Shown: positions 26,604 to 37,509, numbered from the stretch's first letter. The stretch is 64,000 nt of DNA from Emcibacter sp. (GCA_021741205.1 JAIOYI010000005.1:1-64000); one strand, 5' to 3'. Notes: generated by a model from the letters alone, not told the origin. A program made the numbers and translations.

Positions 26604-27011
26604 ATGGATTTATCAAAAGCAATGATGATTTCAGCCGCAGGTATGAAGGCGCAAACCACTCGTATGAGGGTTATTGCAGAAAATCTTGCCAATGCAAGTT
26701 CGACGGCCATGAAGCCTGATTCGGATCCTTATCGCCGAAGATTGGTCACTTTCACTAATGCCGTTGATGAAGAACTTGGTATTACGCGTGTTAAGGTGAA
26801 TAAAGTGACCTACGACCAGTCCGACTTCGGGTTGCGTTTTGAGCCGGGTCACCCCGCAGCAGATGAGAATGGTTATATTAAAACACCAAATGTTAATGGT
26901 CTTATTGAGGCCATGGATATGAAGCAATCAGAGCGATCATACGAGGCGAATTTAAATTCGATAGAGGCGTCAAAAAATATGATGATGCGTACGCTTGATC
27001 TATTGAGATAA
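26604..27011 (+). CDS. flgC: Flagellar basal-body rod protein FlgC
   Basis: 135 residues. Rod motif MRVIAENLANASSTAMKPDSDPYRRR and the conserved FEPGHPAADENGYIKTPNVN identify FlgC. The C-terminal helix RSYEANLNSIEASKNMMMRTLDL mediates packing in the rod. 31 nt after flgB. Confidence 0.96.
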   Translation: MDLSKAMMISAAGMKAQTTRMRVIAENLANASSTAMKPDSDPYRRRLVTFTNAVDEELGITRVKVNKVTYDQSDFGLRFEPGHPAADENGYIKTPNVNGLIEAMDMKQSERSYEANLNSIEASKNMMMRTLDLLR

Positions 27012-27059
27012 TGATGGACGTTATTTGATGATGCCAGTTTATATGAATGGAACAAGATA

Positions 27060-27401
27060 ATGAATATAAAGGCCATGGATGCTATGAATGCATATACGAA
27101 TGCCTTAAAAAATCAAGGTGGTGGTATTGGCGTTGATAAAATCGGCAGTATTTCAGAGATGGGGGCTGCTCATGGGGATGGTGTGGGAACATTTTCTGAT
27201 GTTCTAAAGGCCGCCATATCAGAGACTTCGGGCGCTGTGGGGGCGAGTTCAAATGTAGGCATTGGGGCACTGAATGGCAATGCGGATCTTGTGGATGTGG
27301 TAACGGCTGTGCAGAATGCCGAAATCGTTCTTGAAACGGTGACAGCTGTGCGGGACAAGGTCATTGCGGCCTATCAGGACATTATTAAAATGCCAATTTA
27401 A
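27060..27401 (+). CDS. fliE: Flagellar hook-basal body protein FliE
   Basis: 113 residues. The C-terminal region NGNADLVDVVTAVQNAEIVLETVTAVRDKVIAAYQDIIKMPI is the FliE signature. FliE joins the MS ring to the rod and is the first rod protein exported. N-terminal half is Gly-rich and variable as usual. Confidence 0.95.
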   Translation: MNIKAMDAMNAYTNALKNQGGGIGVDKIGSISEMGAAHGDGVGTFSDVLKAAISETSGAVGASSNVGIGALNGNADLVDVVTAVQNAEIVLETVTAVRDKVIAAYQDIIKMPI

Positions 27402-27455
27402 TTTTGGACTTAAAGTCACCAGTTCCGAGATTTATCACCATAAGAAAGAACAGTC

Positions 27456-27722
27456 ATGAATGGGGCAGACGTATTAGACATCGCACGGGACAGTATATGG
27501 GTTCTCATTAAGGTATCCAGTCCCGTTATGCTTGTTGCCTTGTTTGTTGGTCTGATTATCGCTTTATTTCAAGCCCTAACACAAATTCAGGAAATGACCC
27601 TGACATTTGTGCCTAAGATCATTGCCATCTTTATCTCTTTGTTCATATTCTTTCCCTATATGGGAGAAACTTTGGGGGATTTTATGGCGGTTATAGCAGA
27701 ACGGATTGTAAATCTTGGCTGA
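27456..27722 (+). CDS. fliQ: Flagellar export protein FliQ
   Basis: 88 residues with two membrane helices. Motifs: LIKVSSPVMLVALFVGLIIALFQALTQIQEMTLTFVPK. FliQ is part of the FliPQR export gate in the inner membrane. Its end overlaps the TTG start of fliR by 8 nt. Confidence 0.95.
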   Translation: MNGADVLDIARDSIWVLIKVSSPVMLVALFVGLIIALFQALTQIQEMTLTFVPKIIAIFISLFIFFPYMGETLGDFMAVIAERIVNLG

Positions 27723-28476
27723 CCTTGTCCCAGCAGAGGTATTTGCTTTTTTCCTTGTGTTTTCACGTTTGGGGGCGATGGTCATGCTTCTTCCCGCCCT
27801 TGGTGAAACGGCTATTCCGCAACGTATCCGACTTATGTTGGCACTCTCGATATCTTTCTTGATGTATTTGGTGGTCGGAAGTGGTCTGCCAGCTATGCCG
27901 CCGTCCCCCTATATGCTTGCTTTGCTTATAATTTTTGAAATATTTGTTGGTCTGTTAATTGGCGTTTCCATTCGGCTTTTAATGAGTGCATTACATACCG
28001 CTGGAACCATTATAGCTATGCAGACAGGGCTTGCTATGGCGCAGGCCTTTGACCCTACTCAAGGTGCGCAAAGTGCTTTGATGTCTACCTTTATGACCCT
28101 TATGGCGGTGGTTTTGATATTTGTCACCAATATGCATCATATTATGATTTCTGCTATGTATGACAGCTATATTCTGTTTCCTGTGGGAAAGGGTGTTATG
28201 GTAAATGATTTTGCTGAAATTGTGGTTAATACGGTGGCCAAATCTTTTTTGATTGGGGTTCAGATCGCGTCACCATTCATCGTTTATGGGCTGGTTTTTA
28301 ATATTGGTCTTGGTATTCTTGCCCGCCTTATGCCACAGCTTCAGGTGTTTTTTGTGGCTATGCCGTTAAATATTACGGTGGGTTTTTTGATTCTTGGTGT
28401 TGTTCTTGCTGCGGGCATGGCGTGGTTTTTGCAAAATATGGAAATGGGCTTAAGCGCATTTTTGGTACAGGGATAA
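27715..28476 (+). CDS. fliR: Flagellar export protein FliR
   Basis: 253 residues, start codon TTG at 27715 overlapping fliQ. Six hydrophobic segments; PAEVFAFFLVFSRLGAMVMLLPALGE at the N-terminus, QTGLAMAQAFDPTQGAQ in the middle and LARLMPQLQVFFVAMPLNI near the end match FliR. Completes the FliPQR gate. Confidence 0.95.
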   Translation: MADLVPAEVFAFFLVFSRLGAMVMLLPALGETAIPQRIRLMLALSISFLMYLVVGSGLPAMPPSPYMLALLIIFEIFVGLLIGVSIRLLMSALHTAGTIIAMQTGLAMAQAFDPTQGAQSALMSTFMTLMAVVLIFVTNMHHIMISAMYDSYILFPVGKGVMVNDFAEIVVNTVAKSFLIGVQIASPFIVYGLVFNIGLGILARLMPQLQVFFVAMPLNITVGFLILGVVLAAGMAWFLQNMEMGLSAFLVQG

Positions 28477-28483
28477 ATGTTGG

Positions 28484-29587
28484 ATGGCTGACGATCAAGA
28501 CGACTCCCAAAAGACAGAAGACCCCACGTCGAAAAAATTACAAGAGGCGCAGGAAAAGGGTGAAGTGGCCAAAAGCCAAGAGGTGCGCCATTGGTTTATT
28601 CTTTTTTCTGTTACCGTCATTATCTTAATTAGTGCAAAATCAAGTATGGCGGGTATCCGAGACGTTCTAAGGGATGTTTTGGTGACGTCCTCTAGCGTTA
28701 GCATGAACGCGGGCGGGCTATTAAATTATGGGACAGTGATTTTAAATAGGGTTTTTGGTTATATGATATTGCCGATCATTATCTTGATGATTGGCGCTCT
28801 TCTTGGGGCCACTATTCAGAATAGACCCATGTTTACGACAGAAAAAATCAAACCAAAATTAAATAAAATTTCTCCACTGGCGGGGCTGAAAAGATTATTC
28901 TCCATGCAGAATTTCTTTGAAATATCAAAATCAATTTTAAAAATTATAATTGTCGGTTGGGTTGTTTTTCTTATTGTATGGCCGGAACGGGGCCAATTAG
29001 AACAGATGACGTCCCGCGACTTAGCAGATATTTCCAATGTTATTTTTATTATAGTGCTAAAAATCTTAATTGGGGTTGTTTCTGTGATGGCTGTTATTGC
29101 GGGACTCGATTTTCTTTTCCAGAAAATTCAATTTCAAAAAAAAATGCGTATGACGAAACAGGAAGTGAAAGATGAATGGAAACAAACAGATGGTGATCCT
29201 CAAATAAAAGCTCGGCTGCGGCAAATTCGTATGGAGAGGGCACGCAATAGAATGATGGCAGCCGTACCAGAGGCGGACGTGGTTGTTACAAACCCGACAC
29301 ATTTTGCGGTTGCTTTGAAATATAAGCAAGCCGAAATGGAAGTGCCCGTAGTGGTAGCTAAGGGAGCAGATTTTATGGCGCTCAAAATTCGTGAAATAGC
29401 AGAGGAAAATAATATACCTATTTTGGAAAATCCGCCGCTTGCTAGGTCGTTATTTGCGACCGTTGAGGTTGAAGATGAGATTCAGGAAAGTCACTATAAG
29501 GCTGTTGCCGAAGTTATAGGCTATATTATGCGCCTAAAAAAAGGAGAGACGGTCCTTTATAAACCCTCTAAGGATAATTTGAATTAA
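28484..29587 (+). CDS. flhB: Flagellar export switch protein FlhB
   Basis: 367 residues. Four membrane helices between about 35 and 210, then the cytosolic domain with the autocleavage motif NPTH in VVVTNPTHFAVALKYKQ near residue 270, followed by VPVVVAKGADFMALKIREIA. Autocleavage changes export specificity from rod/hook to filament proteins. The C-terminal fragment resembles the separate fhlB gene at 25545. Confidence 0.96.
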   Translation: MADDQDDSQKTEDPTSKKLQEAQEKGEVAKSQEVRHWFILFSVTVIILISAKSSMAGIRDVLRDVLVTSSSVSMNAGGLLNYGTVILNRVFGYMILPIIILMIGALLGATIQNRPMFTTEKIKPKLNKISPLAGLKRLFSMQNFFEISKSILKIIIVGWVVFLIVWPERGQLEQMTSRDLADISNVIFIIVLKILIGVVSVMAVIAGLDFLFQKIQFQKKMRMTKQEVKDEWKQTDGDPQIKARLRQIRMERARNRMMAAVPEADVVVTNPTHFAVALKYKQAEMEVPVVVAKGADFMALKIREIAEENNIPILENPPLARSLFATVEVEDEIQESHYKAVAEVIGYIMRLKKGETVLYKPSKDNLN

Positions 29588-29693
29588 GTCGTGATCAAGC
29601 ATTTGACTGATGTCGCTTTTTAACGATAGTATGATGGTGCGGTTACTTTTTAAAATATAAAAAGAAGAAATTTATAACTATGAGTTTGCAATC

Positions 29694-32177
29694 ATGAATT
29701 CCACCACAAAATCGATTGATTACCCTTATCTGATTACGATTGGTGGTATTGGTCTGCTTGCTGCGCTTGCGGGTGTTATTGTGGGTTTCGCCTTGGGAAA
29801 ATTTATGTTGGGTTATCTTCTGGCTGTGGGGTGTCTTGTGTCGGTCGCATTTATTATTGGCCGAATACTCTATAAGGAAAATAATTTATCCGCAGGAGAT
29901 CAAAAGTCCCTTTCTATAACCAAACTGATCCAGCCTCAGGTTATCACAACGCTTGATGGTACTTTGGTTTATTGTAATATGCCTTATCGTTATTTTATGA
30001 AAGATAGCTTGGCAAGAGAAGTCATGTCTCCCTTGGATGTTATGGAAAAGGAACATGCCGCAGCGGTTAAGGAGGTTTTATTTGCCCTCGATAAAGGGCG
30101 TGAGAAAACAAATATTGTTCAACTTATTTCAGGAAAAAATGAGAAAATATACATTGAAGTGACGTTGAGCAGGAAAATAGGGCAAGACGATTATATCAAT
30201 TGGATATTAGCAAAATCATCGCCTGAAGTTCCTATGGAAATTAATCAAAAGCGCGAGAATGGTTTCAAATTAGAACAGCTAGGAATGATTCTGGATCGCT
30301 GTGATAGTGGTTTGGTTGCGCTGTCGGGTGAGGGACAAATTATTTACGCCAATGATATTTTTCTTCATTGGCTGACGGGACAATCAACAAATGATTTACA
30401 TCTTCCCGCAGCGTTGACGGATTTTTGTCCTGTTCCCCCCGAAAATATAAGTGGTCAATTTTTGTTGAAAACAATGTCGGGCGATGATGTTTTATTAGAA
30501 TTTGTTCCGCTTGAGAAGGCTCAGGAGAATTTGGATAATATGTTTTTGTCTACAGGAGATAAAAATTCTTCGAATTTATTGTCTCATAAGATCATTGTTT
30601 ATCAGGTATTTTCTTGCCAGTCAGAAGCTATGATTGGTGAAGAGGGCGCGGACACGGTAAATATTGATCGGTTCTTCCGAGAATCGCCTATTGGTATTGC
30701 TATCGTCACAAAACAAGGCGAGGTTTTGGAAAGAAATAATGTTTTTCAGGAGTATATGCAGGAACTTGATATCAAGAATATGCGAAATATAAGACATATT
30801 GTTGATCCTGATGAGTATGAAGAATTTTACGTCAGTATGAATAAAACATTGGACACGGGCGAGGCAAGCTCACTGTCGAGCGTTGGTTTTAAGGGCAAAG
30901 GGGGAAAGCATGGCCATATCTATATCACAAGGCTGAATAAATTTTCTGGCCATGAGAAGGCCGCTATTTTATACTTGATTGATATGACAGAGCAGAAAAA
31001 TTTGGAATTACAGTTTGCTCAGTCTCAGAAAATGCAGGCCGTAGGGCAGCTTGCGGGTGGTATTGCTCATGATTTCAATAATTTATTGACGGCTATCATC
31101 GGATTTAGCGATTTGCTTCTTGTGCGACATGGACCAGGGGATCAGTCATTTTCCGATATTATACAAATCAAACAGAATGCAAACCGAGCCGCCAATTTGG
31201 TCAGGCAACTTCTCGCCTTCTCTCGACAGCAAACACTACGGCCTAAGGTGCTCGTTATTACCGATATTCTGGCCGAACTATCAAATCTGTTGGGTCGCTT
31301 GATCGGAGATAATATTGCACTTGAGATCACTCATGGCCGTAATTTGGAACATGTTAAGGTGGATCAGGGGCAAATAGAACAGGTGATTATTAATTTATGT
31401 GTTAATGCTCGGGATGCCATGGATAATATGGGAAAAATATCTATTCGAACCCGCAATATAACCTTTGAAGAATCCAAAAAACTGAACAATATTTATCAGG
31501 TTATGCCACCTAATGAATATGTTTTGCTTGAGGTGGAAGATACTGGCTGTGGTATTGCCAAGGAACATATGGATAAGATATTTGAACCATTTTTTAGTAC
31601 GAAAGAAGTGGGCAAAGGAACAGGCCTCGGCCTGTCCACGGTTTATGGAATTGTTAAACAAACAGATGGTTTTGTCTTTTGCTCTAGTGAGGTGGATAAA
31701 GGAACGACCTTTAGTATTTATATTCCAGCTTATAAGGTTGCCCCTAAAGAAAATACTACAATCATTGAACAGGAGGTTGAGGAAGAAGCGGTAACGAGGG
31801 ATCTCACAGGACGCGAAACAATATTATTGGTCGAGGATGAGGATCCTGTAAGGATGTTTGCTTCTCGTGCCCTTAGAAATAAAGGATATAATGTCTATGA
31901 GGCCAATAGCGGTGAGGCGGCTCTCGCTCTCTTTAAAGAAAATGAGGCTGAACTTGATCTGCTGATCAGTGATGTTGTTATGCCTATCATGGATGGACCA
32001 TCTTTGGTTCGAAAGATTAGAGAAACGAACAAAAAATTGAAAGTTATTTTTATTTCAGGCTATGCAGAGGATGCTTTTGATAAATCGTCGGGTGATGAGG
32101 ACTTTCATTTCCTCCCTAAGCCCTTTAGTTTGAAACAATTAGCGGAACAGGTAAAAGAGGTCCTAGAAAGCAATTGA
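29694..32177 (+). CDS. cckA: Cell-cycle hybrid histidine kinase CckA
   Basis: 827 residues. Two N-terminal membrane helices (about 12-34 and 38-58), PAS-like regions (75-180, 195-300, 325-435), HisKA with H459 in GQLAGGIAHDFNNLLTAIIGF, HATPase_c with GCGIAKEHMDKIFEPFFSTK and GTGLGLSTVYGIVKQ, and a receiver with D760 in LLISDVVMPIMDG. This is the CckA architecture. In Caulobacter it phosphorylates CtrA and CpdR via ChpT, controlling division and flagellar genes. Placement after flhB is common in alphaproteobacteria. Confidence 0.95.
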   Translation: MNSTTKSIDYPYLITIGGIGLLAALAGVIVGFALGKFMLGYLLAVGCLVSVAFIIGRILYKENNLSAGDQKSLSITKLIQPQVITTLDGTLVYCNMPYRYFMKDSLAREVMSPLDVMEKEHAAAVKEVLFALDKGREKTNIVQLISGKNEKIYIEVTLSRKIGQDDYINWILAKSSPEVPMEINQKRENGFKLEQLGMILDRCDSGLVALSGEGQIIYANDIFLHWLTGQSTNDLHLPAALTDFCPVPPENISGQFLLKTMSGDDVLLEFVPLEKAQENLDNMFLSTGDKNSSNLLSHKIIVYQVFSCQSEAMIGEEGADTVNIDRFFRESPIGIAIVTKQGEVLERNNVFQEYMQELDIKNMRNIRHIVDPDEYEEFYVSMNKTLDTGEASSLSSVGFKGKGGKHGHIYITRLNKFSGHEKAAILYLIDMTEQKNLELQFAQSQKMQAVGQLAGGIAHDFNNLLTAIIGFSDLLLVRHGPGDQSFSDIIQIKQNANRAANLVRQLLAFSRQQTLRPKVLVITDILAELSNLLGRLIGDNIALEITHGRNLEHVKVDQGQIEQVIINLCVNARDAMDNMGKISIRTRNITFEESKKLNNIYQVMPPNEYVLLEVEDTGCGIAKEHMDKIFEPFFSTKEVGKGTGLGLSTVYGIVKQTDGFVFCSSEVDKGTTFSIYIPAYKVAPKENTTIIEQEVEEEAVTRDLTGRETILLVEDEDPVRMFASRALRNKGYNVYEANSGEAALALFKENEAELDLLISDVVMPIMDGPSLVRKIRETNKKLKVIFISGYAEDAFDKSSGDEDFHFLPKPFSLKQLAEQVKEVLESN

Positions 32178-32295
32178 ACAATATTTAAGAATCAGGATAA
32201 ATGCGTGTAATTATTTTTCTGATATTGTCTAAAACTTTATAGGAACAAATAAGGGTCATAATCTAATAAATCTTTATATTTCAATTGATTAAAAA

Positions 32296-32315
32296 TGTTC
32301 TTGCTAAAAAGAACA
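32296..32315. promoter_or_regulatory. Inverted repeat / SOS-box candidate before recA
   Basis: TGTTCTT and its exact inverse AAGAACA (7-bp arms, 6-nt spacer) 64 nt before the recA ATG. The right arm also begins GAAC-N7-GTAC (32311-32325), one base off the alphaproteobacterial LexA site GAAC-N7-GAAC. Either may bind LexA. Confidence 0.5.
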
Positions 32316-32378
32316 AAATGTGTACATTGAATGGTATTGCAACATTTAACACACTATGAGATATAGAGGAGATAGACT

Positions 32379-33461
32379 ATGGCATCAGCACAAATAAAAC
32401 TCGTAGGACAGGGAAATATGGATAAACAAAAGGCATTAGATGCCGCCTTAAGTCAAATCGAAAGAGCCTTTGGCAAGGGGTCTATTATGAAGCTCGGTAA
32501 GGGAACCGCCATGGAGGTAGAGGCTGTTTCCACGGGTTCTTTGGGGCTTGATATTGCGCTTGGAATTGGGGGATTGCCTAAAGGCCGAGTGGTTGAAATT
32601 TATGGGCCAGAAAGTTCTGGTAAGACGACCCTTGCACTTCATGTGGCCTCCGAAATACAAAAAGAGGGTGGTGTGGCAGCCTTTATTGATGCTGAACATG
32701 CTCTTGATCCCGTATATGCCAATGCACTGGGTGTTGATATTGATGAACTTTTGATTTCACAGCCCGATACGGGGGAGCAGGCGCTTGAGATTGTTGATAC
32801 ATTGGTGCGTTCCGGAGCGGTGGATGTGATTGTGGTTGATAGTGTGGCGGCCTTGACCCCAAGGGCAGAACTAGAAGGCGAGATGGGAGACAGTCATGTG
32901 GGACTACAGGCACGGCTAATGTCTCAGGCTTTGCGCAAACTGACCGCCTCAATTTCAAAATCAAAATGTATGGTTATTTTCATCAATCAAATTCGGATGA
33001 AAATTGGCGTAATGTATGGTAGCCCAGAAACAACAGCTGGTGGTAATGCATTGAAATTTTATGCCTCGGTACGTCTGGATATTCGTCGTATTGGTGCGAT
33101 CAAGGAAAAGGAAGATATTGTTGGTAACCAGACCCGTGTTAAGGTGGTCAAGAATAAAGTTGCCTCACCCTTTAAGGTTATTGAATTTGATATCATGTAT
33201 GGTCAAGGCATTTCAAAGAATGGTGAATTGGTTGACCTTGGCGTTAAAGCGGGTGTCGTTGAAAAATCTGGTTCTTGGTATTCCTATAACAGTCAACGTA
33301 TTGGGCAGGGCCGTGAAAATGCAAAGCGTTTTCTGAGTGATAACCCTGAGTTGGCGGCAAAGCTTGAACTTCAAATTCGTCAAAATGAGGGTGTTCTTGA
33401 TTCTGTGATGCTTAAAGAAGGTATGAGCATAGCAGATGATGAGACACTGGTTGATATTTAA
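32379..33461 (+). CDS. recA: Recombinase RecA
   Basis: 360 residues from ATG 32379 with AGGAG 7 nt upstream. Walker [10 protein letters not shown], the [14 protein letters not shown] segment, Walker B-region [18 protein letters not shown] and the DNA-binding loop [22 protein letters not shown] are intact. RecA forms filaments on single-stranded DNA for recombination and triggers LexA self-cleavage. Own terminator downstream. Confidence 0.98.
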   Translation: MASAQIKLVGQGNMDKQKALDAALSQIERAFGKGSIMKLGKGTAMEVEAVSTGSLGLDIALGIGGLPKGRVVEIYGPESSGKTTLALHVASEIQKEGGVAAFIDAEHALDPVYANALGVDIDELLISQPDTGEQALEIVDTLVRSGAVDVIVVDSVAALTPRAELEGEMGDSHVGLQARLMSQALRKLTASISKSKCMVIFINQIRMKIGVMYGSPETTAGGNALKFYASVRLDIRRIGAIKEKEDIVGNQTRVKVVKNKVASPFKVIEFDIMYGQGISKNGELVDLGVKAGVVEKSGSWYSYNSQRIGQGRENAKRFLSDNPELAAKLELQIRQNEGVLDSVMLKEGMSIADDETLVDI

Positions 33462-33484
33462 TATTCTAAACACATTCTATTCTT

Positions 33485-33515
33485 GGGTGTCTTTTCATGA
33501 GGACACCCTTTTTTT
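33485..33515 (+). terminator. Intrinsic terminator of recA
   Basis: GGGTGTC (33485-33491), 10-nt loop, GACACCC (33502-33508), then seven T residues. Confidence 0.88.
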
Positions 33516-33621
33516 ATGTAAGTTATATTGTTTTTGTAATAGATATTCTGGACAGAAACCTGTGCAATCGCTAAAACTCTTTAGTATATGAAGTTAGATA
33601 ATACTGGAAAGGGTATTTTAA

Positions 33622-36276
33622 ATGAAAGGCACAAACGAAATCCGAAAGATTTTTTTGGATTATTTTGCGGAACAAGGTCATGAAATTGTGACCAGCGGTC
33701 CATTGGTGCCACAAAATGACCCTACATTAATGTTTACCAATGCGGGCATGGTTCCCTTTAAAAATGTTTTTACAGCTGTTGAAACAAGACCTTATGTACG
33801 GGCAGCCTCCAGTCAAAAATGTGTACGAGCTGGCGGAAAACATAATGATCTGGATAATGTGGGTTATACAGCCCGCCATCACACTTTTTTTGAAATGTTG
33901 GGAAATTTTTCTTTTGGGGATTATTTTAAGGAAAAGGCTATTTATCATGCATGGACATTGCTCACGTCGATTTATGGACTTGATCCTGATCGCTTATTGG
34001 TCACGGTATATCATGACGATGATGAGGCCTTTGATCTTTGGCGGAAAATATCAAATTTACCAAAAGACCGCATCATAAGAATTTCTACGTCTGATAATTT
34101 TTGGTCAATGGGTGATACGGGACCTTGTGGCCCTTGTTCAGAAATTTTTTATGATCATGGGTCTTATATTGCGGGTGGGCCTCCTGGGAGTGCGGATCAG
34201 GATGGAGACAGATTTGTTGAAATCTGGAATCTGGTTTTTATGCAATATGATCAAAAAACCGATGGTTCGCGCACCTCTCTTCCTAAGCCCTGTATTGATA
34301 CAGGAATGGGATTAGAACGTATAGCTGCCGTCCTTCAGGGCACCCATGATAATTACGAAATTGACCTTTTTAGAAATTTGATTGCGGCATCAGCCAAATT
34401 TAGTGGTGTGGAAGCCTATGGTACAAAAAATATTTCTCATCGGGTGATAGCGGATCATTTGCGGTCATCTTGCTTTTTGATTGCGGATGGTGTGCTGCCT
34501 TCTAATGAGGGTAGGGGCTATGTTTTGCGACGGATTATGCGCCGTGGTATGCGTCACGCTCATTTGCTGGGCTGCACGGAACCTTTGATGTATCGTCTTG
34601 TCCCCACCTTAATTCAGGAAATGGGGCAGGCTTTTCCTGAACTTCACAGAGCAGAAGCTCTTATTAGCGAAACACTGAAACTTGAAGAATTACGCTTCAA
34701 AAAAACGCTAGAGCGGGGTCTTAAGCTCTTGGATGATGAGATAGTCAATTTACCAAAGAATGGTGTTCTTGCTGGCGATGTGGCCTTTCGTCTCTATGAT
34801 ACTTATGGTTTTCCGCTTGATTTGACGCAAGATGTCCTGAGAACTTACCAAATGTCTGTTGATGTGGCAGGTTTTGCCCATTCTATGGAAAAGCAGAAAA
34901 ATGAAGCCCGGGCTGCTTGGAAAGGATCAGGTAGCGAGGCCACAGAGAATATTTGGTTTGAGGCACAAGACCAATATGGCGCAACAGAATTCTTAGGCTA
35001 TAGCACAACCGATACACAGGGAAAAATTCTGCAAATTGTTAAAGATGGAAAAACTATAGAAGTCGCGCACGCCGGAGATGATGTTGCTATTTTGACCAAT
35101 CAAACCCCATTTTACGGCGAGTCCGGTGGCCAGATGGGTGATGTTGGAACAATTAGCCATAAGTCTGGTGCCATGGCTGAAATTACCGATACGTTAAAGA
35201 AACTGGGTAAATTGCATGTTCATCAGGCAAAGATTACTAAAGGAAGTTTTTCCCTGTCCGATATTGTAGATATGAAGGTTAATGATCTGGTGCGGAACCG
35301 GTTACGGGCAAACCATTCTGCGACCCATATTTTACATGCCGTTCTAAGGCGATATCTTGGTGATCATGTCACCCAAAAGGGATCAATGGTTTCATCAGAC
35401 CGTTTGCGCTTTGATTTTAGCCATAATAAGGCCCTAACCATTTTAGAACGAACCCTCATTGAAGGAAAAGTCAATCAAATAATTCGTCAGAATAGCTCGA
35501 TTACAACCAAATTGATGAGTGCGGATGAGGCGATGGAATCTGGAGCCATGGCTTTATTTGGTGAAAAATACGGCGATGAGGTACGGGTTGTCTCTATGGG
35601 GCTGGATGATAAAACAAATACCAATTATTCGGTGGAGCTTTGTGGAGGTACGCATGCTTTGCGAACAGGTGATATTGGTTTTTTTCATATCATCGCAGAA
35701 ACTGCTGTTGCTGCTGGTGTTCGCCGTATTGAGGCCATAACGGGTGAGGCTGCTATTGATTACAATAATCAGCAGGAATCTTTTTTGAATGATGCGGCAT
35801 CACTTTTAAAAACAACCCCAGCTCAGTTGTTTGAACGCTTGACGTCACTGATGGAGGAACGTAAATCGGCTGAAAAAGAAATTACAGATTTACGTCGGAA
35901 AATTGCCATGGGGACGAGCCATGCCGAGGGAGGCTCTGACATAAAAAATATCGGTAATATTAAATTTATTGGACAGATATTAAATGGTGTGCAAGCCCGT
36001 GATCTGCCTAGTATCGCTGATGAGGCCAAACAGAAAATAGGCAGCGGTGTTGTTGCTCTCATTGCGGTGAATGATGGAAAGGCTGGCATATTAATCGCCG
36101 TGACCTCTGATTTGGCAGGCAGAATTAATGCGGTTGATCTTGTTCGAGTGGCGGCTACGGCTGTGGGCGGCAAGGGCGGCGGGGGCAGACCCGATATGGC
36201 GCAAGCCGGCGGCCCAGATGGCAGCAAGGCTGAAGAGGCCGTTGATGCCATAGAAAATGCGTTAGGACAATTATAA
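33622..36276 (+). CDS. alaS: Alanyl-tRNA synthetase
   Basis: 884 residues. The class II core starts [23 protein letters not shown] with motif [13 protein letters not shown]; the editing domain shows [14 protein letters not shown] and [16 protein letters not shown] (zinc residues H, H, C, H), and the C-terminal DHHA1 region ends [16 protein letters not shown]. Charges tRNA-Ala and clears Ser/Gly mischarging. It directly follows recA, as is common. 15 nt ahead of the channel gene. Confidence 0.97.
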   Translation: MKGTNEIRKIFLDYFAEQGHEIVTSGPLVPQNDPTLMFTNAGMVPFKNVFTAVETRPYVRAASSQKCVRAGGKHNDLDNVGYTARHHTFFEMLGNFSFGDYFKEKAIYHAWTLLTSIYGLDPDRLLVTVYHDDDEAFDLWRKISNLPKDRIIRISTSDNFWSMGDTGPCGPCSEIFYDHGSYIAGGPPGSADQDGDRFVEIWNLVFMQYDQKTDGSRTSLPKPCIDTGMGLERIAAVLQGTHDNYEIDLFRNLIAASAKFSGVEAYGTKNISHRVIADHLRSSCFLIADGVLPSNEGRGYVLRRIMRRGMRHAHLLGCTEPLMYRLVPTLIQEMGQAFPELHRAEALISETLKLEELRFKKTLERGLKLLDDEIVNLPKNGVLAGDVAFRLYDTYGFPLDLTQDVLRTYQMSVDVAGFAHSMEKQKNEARAAWKGSGSEATENIWFEAQDQYGATEFLGYSTTDTQGKILQIVKDGKTIEVAHAGDDVAILTNQTPFYGESGGQMGDVGTISHKSGAMAEITDTLKKLGKLHVHQAKITKGSFSLSDIVDMKVNDLVRNRLRANHSATHILHAVLRRYLGDHVTQKGSMVSSDRLRFDFSHNKALTILERTLIEGKVNQIIRQNSSITTKLMSADEAMESGAMALFGEKYGDEVRVVSMGLDDKTNTNYSVELCGGTHALRTGDIGFFHIIAETAVAAGVRRIEAITGEAAIDYNNQQESFLNDAASLLKTTPAQLFERLTSLMEERKSAEKEITDLRRKIAMGTSHAEGGSDIKNIGNIKFIGQILNGVQARDLPSIADEAKQKIGSGVVALIAVNDGKAGILIAVTSDLAGRINAVDLVRVAATAVGGKGGGGRPDMAQAGGPDGSKAEEAVDAIENALGQL

Positions 36277-36291
36277 CGGATACATAGGAAT

Positions 36292-37473
36292 GTGATAGAG
36301 AGAAAAACAACAAAACGACGCAAATTATTTGAAATCATCGAAATGGGTCTGAGCGATAGCCGTGCAGCAGGCCTGTTTGACTGGTTTATGATCATTTTAA
36401 TTATTTTAAATGTGGTCTCAGTGGCGCTGGAAACGGTGCCTTCTATTTTTTCGCAATATGGCACACAGCTTTTTATCTTTGAATTTTTTTCTCTGTTCAT
36501 ATTTTGTTTGGAATATATTTTTCGTGTTTGGGTTTCGGTTGAGTATCGCGCGGACCCTGACGGGCCGGGAAAATTAAGTTTTAGACTTCGGTTTATGACG
36601 TCCCCCCTTATGCTGATTGATTTTCTTGCCATCGCACCAACACTGATCTTCATATTTGGAATTGATTTCCGGCTGCTCAGAATTTTTCGGCTTTTGCGGC
36701 TTTTTAAATTGATGCGCTACTCCCCAGGTCTCGCCTCTTTGGGCAGTGTTTTATATGATGAAAGGCGCGCACTTATTGCCACATTAATTATCATATTAGG
36801 GTTAGCCTCATTTGCGGCAACGATTATGTATAATTTGGAACGCCATGTGCAGCCAGATAGCTTTGGCACTATCCCCGATGCTCTATGGTGGGCGCTAGCG
36901 ACCTTAACGACGGTTGGTTACGGCGATATTGTACCGATCACTTGGGCGGGACGATTATTTGGTGGGGTTGTTATGATTTTCGGCGTTTGTATGTATGCTC
37001 TGCCCGTTGGGATCATCGCCTCTGGATTTGCCAGTGAAATACATCAACGGGATTTTGTGGTTCGCTGGGGACTAGTGGGAAATGTTCCCTTGTTCAAGGG
37101 GTTGGACGCCCATCTTATTCAAACCATTTCCAAACATTTGCGTTCAAGTGTTGTAGAAAAAAAGCATCTTGTGGCACAGAAGGGGCAACTGGCTGATAAA
37201 ATGTATCTCATTGTGTCGGGAAAAGTTTTGCGAAAACATGGACGCGGAACAACAACACTGGAAACTGGTGGCTTTTTTGGGGCAAAATCATTGATGGAAA
37301 AGGTGGATTACAAATCCAATTATGTGACCGAGACAAAATGTCATTTTTTTATTCTGGATGCTCAGGTTTTTCATCATTTGTTGGAAGAAAATCCCGCTTT
37401 AAAAGCTCGTATAGATAGCGCATATAAGACAACCACATATAGTGATTTTGGTCAAACTCCATCCATTACATAA
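36292..37473 (+). CDS. Voltage-gated-type potassium channel with cyclic-nucleotide-binding-like domain
   Basis: 393 residues from a GTG start. Six membrane segments: S1 about 27-48, S2 57-80, S3 105-123, S4 127-142 with regularly spaced Arg (RLLRIFRLLRLFKLMR), S5 158-181, pore with filter TVGYGD at 207-212, S6 220-246. The C-terminal part (264-365) folds like a cyclic-nucleotide-binding domain, but the phosphate cassette is altered: FGA replaces the usual FGE and KSN replaces the usual RxA. It may be ligand-independent or bind another molecule. Resembles MlotiK1-type channels. Lies 15 nt after alaS, so probably co-transcribed. Confidence 0.88.
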   Translation: MIERKTTKRRKLFEIIEMGLSDSRAAGLFDWFMIILIILNVVSVALETVPSIFSQYGTQLFIFEFFSLFIFCLEYIFRVWVSVEYRADPDGPGKLSFRLRFMTSPLMLIDFLAIAPTLIFIFGIDFRLLRIFRLLRLFKLMRYSPGLASLGSVLYDERRALIATLIIILGLASFAATIMYNLERHVQPDSFGTIPDALWWALATLTTVGYGDIVPITWAGRLFGGVVMIFGVCMYALPVGIIASGFASEIHQRDFVVRWGLVGNVPLFKGLDAHLIQTISKHLRSSVVEKKHLVAQKGQLADKMYLIVSGKVLRKHGRGTTTLETGGFFGAKSLMEKVDYKSNYVTETKCHFFILDAQVFHHLLEENPALKARIDSAYKTTTYSDFGQTPSIT

Positions 37474-37509
37474 AAAACCACGTCTCTTATGACAAAGACG
37501 TGGTTTTTT
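37472..37509. terminator. Bidirectional terminator between channel gene and icd
   Basis: Perfect 14-bp stem: A6-CCACGTCT (37472-37485) and AGACGTGG-T6 (37496-37509), 10-nt loop. The A-run and T-run serve both converging genes. Confidence 0.9.

Noticed and set aside
35823-36653. 276-codon antisense frame over the alaS end and channel start
   Set aside because: Both plus-strand genes are clear; the frame spans their junction and encodes no known domain.
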